Assembly: GCF_016863015.1 (NCBI RefSeq)
Contig: NZ_BOOB01000003.1
Span: forward strand, 1 to 64,000
Reading direction: 5' to 3'
Source of the DNA: Microbispora amethystogenes
Lineage (GTDB): Bacteria > Actinomycetota > Actinomycetes > Streptosporangiales > Streptosporangiaceae
DNA: 64,000 nucleotides
Below, one piece after another: positions 60,140 through 64,000 of the stretch. Under the pieces are notes generated by a model. That model was not told the DNA's origin and searched no databases. It worked only from the letters and a program-made list of their open reading frames with translations. The first letter of the stretch is position 1. The number at the start of each line of letters is the position of its first letter. The position numbers were made by a program, and so were the translations under genes.

Positions 60140-61048
60140 ATGGACTTCCTGCGCCCGCGCACCTGGGCCGAGGCCCTGGACCTCAAGGCGGCACGCCCCG
60201 AGGCCACCCCGATCCAGGGCGGCACCGACGTCATGGTGGAGATCAACCTCGACAAGGGCCGCCCCGCCGCCCTGCTCGACCTCACCCCGATCCCGGAACT
60301 GCGGGAGTGGTCGCGAGAGGGGGACGTGATCCGCCTCGGCGCCGGGGTGACCTACTCCCGGCTGATCGGGGAACTGGAGGCGCGCCTGCCCGGCCTGGCC
60401 CAGGCGTCCCGCACGGTCGGGTCGCCGCAGATCCGCAACCGGGGCACGGTCGCGGGCAACCTCGGCGCGGCCTCGCCCGCGGGCGACAGCCATCCGCCGC
60501 TGCTGGCCTGCGACGCGGTCGTGGAGGCCGAGTCGGTGCGCGGCGCCCGGCTGATCCCGATCGGTGAGTTCTACACCGGGGTCAAGCGCAACGCGCTGGC
60601 GCCCGACGAACTGATCCGCGCCGTGCGCGTCCCGGTGGCGCGCGGGCCGCAGTACTTCTCCAAGATCGGCACCAGGAACGCCATGGTGATCGCGGTGTGC
60701 TCGTTCTCGATCGCCCTGCACGCGGCGGAGCGGCGGGTGGGCACCGGCGTCGGCTCGGCCGCCCCGACGCCCCGCCGGGCCGTCGCCGCCGAGGAGTTCG
60801 CGGCCGCGCGGCTCGACTGGCGGGGGCGCTCGCCGCTCGACCCCGATGTGGCCGGCCGCTTCGGCGAACTCGTCGCCGGCGCCGCGGCCCCGATCGACGA
60901 CGTACGCGGCCGCGCCGCCTACCGCACGCACGCGCTGGCCGTGCTGGCCCGCCGCGCGCTCGGCTGGGCCTGGGCCGACTTCAGGGCCGGCACCGGCGCC
61001 GATTCCAGCGCCGGCTCCGGCGGCGGTGACGACAGGGGGAGCCAATGA
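60140..61048 (+). CDS. Xanthine dehydrogenase FAD-binding subunit
   Basis: A 302-residue FAD-binding (CoxM/XdhB-type) subunit of a molybdenum hydroxylase. FAD motifs are PIQGGTDVMVEINLDKG and TVGSPQIRNRGTVAGNLG, followed by the C-terminal CO-dehydrogenase-flavoprotein domain. The C-terminus has a Gly/Ser/Asp tail. The stop overlaps the next gene (ATGA). Passes electrons from the iron-sulfur subunit to NAD+ or another acceptor. Confidence 0.93.
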   Translation: MDFLRPRTWAEALDLKAARPEATPIQGGTDVMVEINLDKGRPAALLDLTPIPELREWSREGDVIRLGAGVTYSRLIGELEARLPGLAQASRTVGSPQIRNRGTVAGNLGAASPAGDSHPPLLACDAVVEAESVRGARLIPIGEFYTGVKRNALAPDELIRAVRVPVARGPQYFSKIGTRNAMVIAVCSFSIALHAAERRVGTGVGSAAPTPRRAVAAEEFAAARLDWRGRSPLDPDVAGRFGELVAGAAAPIDDVRGRAAYRTHALAVLARRALGWAWADFRAGTGADSSAGSGGGDDRGSQ

Positions 61049-61569
61049 GGGTGAACCTCACCGTGAACGGCCGTGCGACGGCGGCCGACGACGTGTGGGA
61101 GGGCGAGAGCCTGCTGTACGTCCTGCGGGAGCGGCTCGGCCTCCCGGGGGCCAAGAACGCCTGCGAGCAGGGAGAGTGCGGATCCTGCACGGTCTACCTC
61201 GACGGCACGCCGGTCTGCGCGTGCCTGGTCGCCGCCGGCCAGGCGGAGGGCCGCGAGGTCGTCACGGTCGAGGGCCTGTCCCGCGGCGACGCCCCGCTCC
61301 CCGGCGCCGGACCCGCGCACGGCGACGTCTCCGGGGAGGGGCTGCACGAGGTGCAGCGGGCGTTCCTCGACGCCGGGGCGGTGCAGTGCGGCTTCTGCAC
61401 GCCCGGTCTCGTCGTCCAGGCCCACGCGCTGCTGGCCGAGGCGGACGGCGTGCCGTCGGACGCCGACATCCGGGAGGCGCTGGCCGGCAACCTGTGCCGC
61501 TGCACCGGATACGAGAAGATCCTCGACGCGGTCCGCCTCGCCGCGACCCGCCTCGGCCCGCCGCCGTGA
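61045..61569 (+). CDS. Xanthine dehydrogenase [2Fe-2S] subunit
   Basis: A 174-residue small subunit with two [2Fe-2S] clusters: plant-type ferredoxin Cys in [15 protein letters not shown] plus CAC, and C-terminal CGFCTPG and CRCTGY. It overlaps the FAD subunit by 4 bp. The molybdopterin catalytic subunit, normally adjacent, is not found in the window; the next gene is an amidohydrolase. Confidence 0.94.
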   Translation: MRVNLTVNGRATAADDVWEGESLLYVLRERLGLPGAKNACEQGECGSCTVYLDGTPVCACLVAAGQAEGREVVTVEGLSRGDAPLPGAGPAHGDVSGEGLHEVQRAFLDAGAVQCGFCTPGLVVQAHALLAEADGVPSDADIREALAGNLCRCTGYEKILDAVRLAATRLGPPP

Positions 61570-61736
61570 CCGCGCCCTCGGCCGCACGCGGACCGGCCGC
61601 CGCCCGCCTCCGGCCACCGCCGTGAACGCGCCGTCGGCCGTCTCCGGCGACCGCCGTGAGCGGGCCGTCGGCCGCACGCGGAACGGCCGGCCCCGTGATC
61701 GTCCAGCAAGCCGCCCGCCCGACCAGGGAGTCTTCG

Positions 61737-63104
61737 TTGCGTGATCCCGCACCACGGCGAGTGGTCGTCGAGAACGCCCACATCGTGCCCGTCAGGGGGG
61801 AGGAGATCCCCTCCGGCCACCTCGTGATCGAGGGCGACCGGATCGCCGCGATCGGCCCCGGCCCCGCGCCGTACGTGCCGGAGGAGGCCGAGCGGATCGA
61901 CGGGTCCGGCTGCCTGGCCACCCCGGGCCTGGTCAACACCCACCATCACCTCTACCAGTGGGCGGCCCAGGGCGTGACGCCCGACGGCACCCTGTTCGAA
62001 TGGCTGGTCGCGAGCTACCGGCTGTGGGCGCGGATGGACGCCGAGGTGGTGTCGGGCGCCGCGACGGCCGGGCTGGCCTGGCTCGCCCTGTCGGGCTGCA
62101 CGACCTCGTCCGACCATCACTACATCTTCCCCAAGGGCCGGGGCGACCTGTTCGAGGCGGAGATCGAGGCCGCCCGCGCGGTCGGGCTGCGCTTCCATCC
62201 CTGCCGGGGGTCCATGGACCGGGGCGCCTCGCGCGGCGGGCTGCCGCCGGACGAGGTCGTGGAGGACATCGACGAGATTCTCGGGGCGACCGAGGAAGCG
62301 GTCCGGAAATATCATGACCCGTCCTTCGGGTCGATGCTGCGCGTCGCCGTCGCCCCCTGCTCGCCGTTCTCGGTCAGCGGCGAGCTCATGACCCGCTCGG
62401 CGGAGCTCGCCCGCTCCCTCGGCGTACGGCTGCACACGCACGGCGCGGAGACGGCGGACGAGGACGAGCACTGCGTGGAGCAGTTCGGCGTGCTTCCGGT
62501 CGACTACCTCGACCGGCTCGGCTGGCTCGGCCCCGACGTGTGGCTGGCCCACTGCGTGCACCTCACCGACAAGGACGTGCGGCGCTTCGCCGAGACCGGC
62601 ACCGGGGTCGCGCACTGCCCGTCCTCCAACGGCCGTCTCGGCGCCGGCATCGCGCGGATCAGCGACCTGCTGGCGGCGGGCGCGCCGGTCGGGCTCGGCG
62701 TCGACGGCGCCGCCTCCAGCGAGATGACCCCGCTGGCCGGGGAGATCCGCATGGCCATGCTCATGCAGCGGGCGAGGTACGGCCCGCGCGCGCTCACCGC
62801 CCGCCAGGCCCTGGAGACGGCCACCCTGGGCGGCGCCCGCTGCCTCGGCCGGGAGGCCGAGATCGGCTCGCTGGAGCCCGGCAAGCTCGCCGACGTCGCG
62901 CTGTGGCGGCTCGGCGGCTTCCACGCCGCGATCGACGACCCCGTCGTCGCGTTCGCCTACGGCGCCACCCCGCCGCTCGCCCGGCTGCTGGTCGGCGGCC
63001 GGACCGTGGTGGACGGCGGCGAACTGCGCACCGTGCCGGGCGATGCCGCCGCACGGGCGGGGGCCGACGCGCACCGCCGCTTGCGCACCGGGGATCATGT
63101 CTGA
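61737..63104 (+). CDS. 8-oxoguanine deaminase-like amidohydrolase
   Basis: A metal-dependent deaminase of about 455 residues from the proposed TTG start. Zinc-binding [32 protein letters not shown] and [10 protein letters not shown], and the start of the metal-binding loop [12 protein letters not shown], match 8-oxoguanine/guanine deaminases (SsnA/AtzB-like). TTG 61737 is preceded by CAGGGAG at six-base spacing; the longer open frame from 61656 runs through GC-rich repeats. Supplies xanthine or urate to the downstream steps. Confidence 0.88.
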   Translation: MRDPAPRRVVVENAHIVPVRGEEIPSGHLVIEGDRIAAIGPGPAPYVPEEAERIDGSGCLATPGLVNTHHHLYQWAAQGVTPDGTLFEWLVASYRLWARMDAEVVSGAATAGLAWLALSGCTTSSDHHYIFPKGRGDLFEAEIEAARAVGLRFHPCRGSMDRGASRGGLPPDEVVEDIDEILGATEEAVRKYHDPSFGSMLRVAVAPCSPFSVSGELMTRSAELARSLGVRLHTHGAETADEDEHCVEQFGVLPVDYLDRLGWLGPDVWLAHCVHLTDKDVRRFAETGTGVAHCPSSNGRLGAGIARISDLLAAGAPVGLGVDGAASSEMTPLAGEIRMAMLMQRARYGPRALTARQALETATLGGARCLGREAEIGSLEPGKLADVALWRLGGFHAAIDDPVVAFAYGATPPLARLLVGGRTVVDGGELRTVPGDAAARAGADAHRRLRTGDHV

Positions 63105-63174
63105 AACGTTTCGGGACGGGACGAAGGTCGATCGAAGGGCCAGGCATGACAGGGCACACGGCAGGGCACACGGC

Positions 63175-64000
63175 ATGACAGGGCACGTCGTCATCGCGCC
63201 GGACAAGTTCCGGGGGTCGCTCACCTCTCCGGAGGTGGCCGCGCACGTGGCCGCCGGGCTGGGCGACGTCCCCGTCGTGCCGCTGCCCGTCGCCGACGGA
63301 GGGGACGGCACGGTCGACGCGGTCGTGGCGAGCGGGTTCACCCGGGTCGAGACGGAGGTGACCGGCCCGGACGGCACGCCGGTCCCGGCGGCCTACGCGG
63401 TGCGGGACGAGCCGGGCGGCCGGGTCGCGGTGATCGAGCTGGCCGAGGCGTCCGGCCTGCGGCGGCTCCAGCGAGGCCTCGCCCCCCTCACCGCCACCAG
63501 CCGTGGCACCGGTGAACTGATCGCCCACGCCGTACGGCACGGCGCGGCGCGGATCGTGCTCGGCCTCGGCGGCAGCGCCTGCACCGACGGCGGCGCGGGC
63601 ATGGCCCAGGCCCTCGGCGTACGGCTGCTCGACGCCGGGGGGAACGAGCTTCCGCCCGGCGGGGCGGCGCTGCGCGACCTGCACACGATCGACGCCTCCG
63701 ACCGGCTGCGCGGGTTCGAGGTCGTGGTCGCGAGCGACGTGGACAACCCGCTGCTCGGCCCGTACGGCGCGGCGGCGGTGTACGGCCCGCAGAAGGGCGC
63801 GAGCCCGGGCGACGTCGCCGTGCTGGAGGCCGGGCTGGCCCGGCTCGCGGCCGTCGCCGCGCACACCCACGGCCTGCCGGGCGCGGCCGAGCACGACGGC
63901 CCCGTCGGAGCGATGGGCGTGGCCGGGCGGGAGGGGGCGGGTGCGGCCGGCGGGGTCGGCTTCGGCGCGCTGGTCTTCCTCGGCGCCGAGATCCGGCCGG
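63175..64000 (+). CDS. Glycerate kinase (partial, runs off window)
   Basis: First 275 residues of a GarK/GlxK-type glycerate 2- or 3-kinase: [46 protein letters not shown], and [18 protein letters not shown] are characteristic. The 3' end lies beyond the window. Its ATG lies inside a small direct repeat (ATGACAGGGCACA at about 63146 and 63175). Phosphorylates glycerate made from glyoxylate released by allantoin breakdown. Confidence 0.92.
   Translation, partial: MTGHVVIAPDKFRGSLTSPEVAAHVAAGLGDVPVVPLPVADGGDGTVDAVVASGFTRVETEVTGPDGTPVPAAYAVRDEPGGRVAVIELAEASGLRRLQRGLAPLTATSRGTGELIAHAVRHGAARIVLGLGGSACTDGGAGMAQALGVRLLDAGGNELPPGGAALRDLHTIDASDRLRGFEVVVASDVDNPLLGPYGAAAVYGPQKGASPGDVAVLEAGLARLAAVAAHTHGLPGAAEHDGPVGAMGVAGREGAGAAGGVGFGALVFLGAEIRP

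Noticed and set aside
1..64000. tRNA, rRNA, prophage or insertion sequence
   Set aside because: No cloverleaf-like segments, rRNA signatures, transposase, integrase or phage structural genes were recognised by reading; a tRNAscan and ISfinder search would be needed to exclude them.

Overview
The window is a GC-rich (roughly 70%+) actinobacterial chromosome segment with no rRNA, tRNA, insertion sequence, integrase or CRISPR array that I could recognise. The gene content fits a mycelial actinomycete: a ctaE-qcrCAB respiratory operon, a c-di-AMP riboswitch before a secreted NlpC/P60 protein, a PimB'-type mannosyltransferase, a ROK glucokinase, an actinobacterial-type phosphofructokinase and many two-component kinases. 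The style suggests Streptosporangiales or a relative. That placement is inference from remembered gene neighbourhoods, not a computed phylogeny.

Layout. 0.3-2.2 kb: a NarL-type two-component pair. 2.3-6.5 kb: cytochrome bc1/aa3 genes, four genes each overlapping the next by 4 bp. 6.6-9.7 kb: a pseudo-receiver, trpD, a degenerate orphan histidine kinase, an AsnC ligand-binding protein and a helix-hairpin-helix protein. 9.7-12.5 kb: a compact three-gene cassette made of an EACC1-like small protein, a caspase-like protease with a membrane anchor and C-terminal propeller-like domain, and a small unknown protein. This is the best candidate for a conflict or cell-death system in the window. 12.7-17.1 kb: a DEDDh/GIY-YIG nuclease fusion, a secreted CBM2-pectate lyase and a GNAT. 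17.4-23.3 kb: NYN protein, two NlpC/P60 proteins (the second under a riboswitch), a metallopeptidase and PimB'. 23.4-27.8 kb: MntH, manganese catalase and acyl-CoA synthetase. 28.1-38.9 kb: core metabolism (phosphoesterase, SRPBCC/ArsA/zinc-site operon, glucokinase, esterase, acyltransferase, MFS pump, homocysteine methyltransferase). 39-45.6 kb: a tandem hairpin array, a MerR + VIT/VWA operon with a duplicated operator, a PhoX-like protein with a probable N-terminal frameshift and a MarR-GNAT fusion. 45.7-51.8 kb: PPi-type phosphofructokinase behind a DasR-like site, a second NarL-type pair, thiI, and a DAHP synthase controlled by an aromatic leader-peptide attenuator. 52-57 kb: a molybdopterin protein, a LytS/LytTR pair split by an antisense kinase, and an Asn/Trp-rich secreted protein. 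57.3-64 kb: endonuclease IV, then a purine-degradation operon (OHCU decarboxylase, HIU hydrolase, uricase, two xanthine-dehydrogenase-type subunits, 8-oxoguanine deaminase, glycerate kinase cut by the window end).

Regulation is unusually legible here. There is an aromatic attenuator, a ydaO riboswitch, a dre-like palindrome, MarR and MerR operators, and several strong intergenic terminators. Several genes (phosphoesterase, orphan kinase, aromatic leader peptide) have a -10-like hexamer 6-7 nt before the start codon, which suggests leaderless transcripts.
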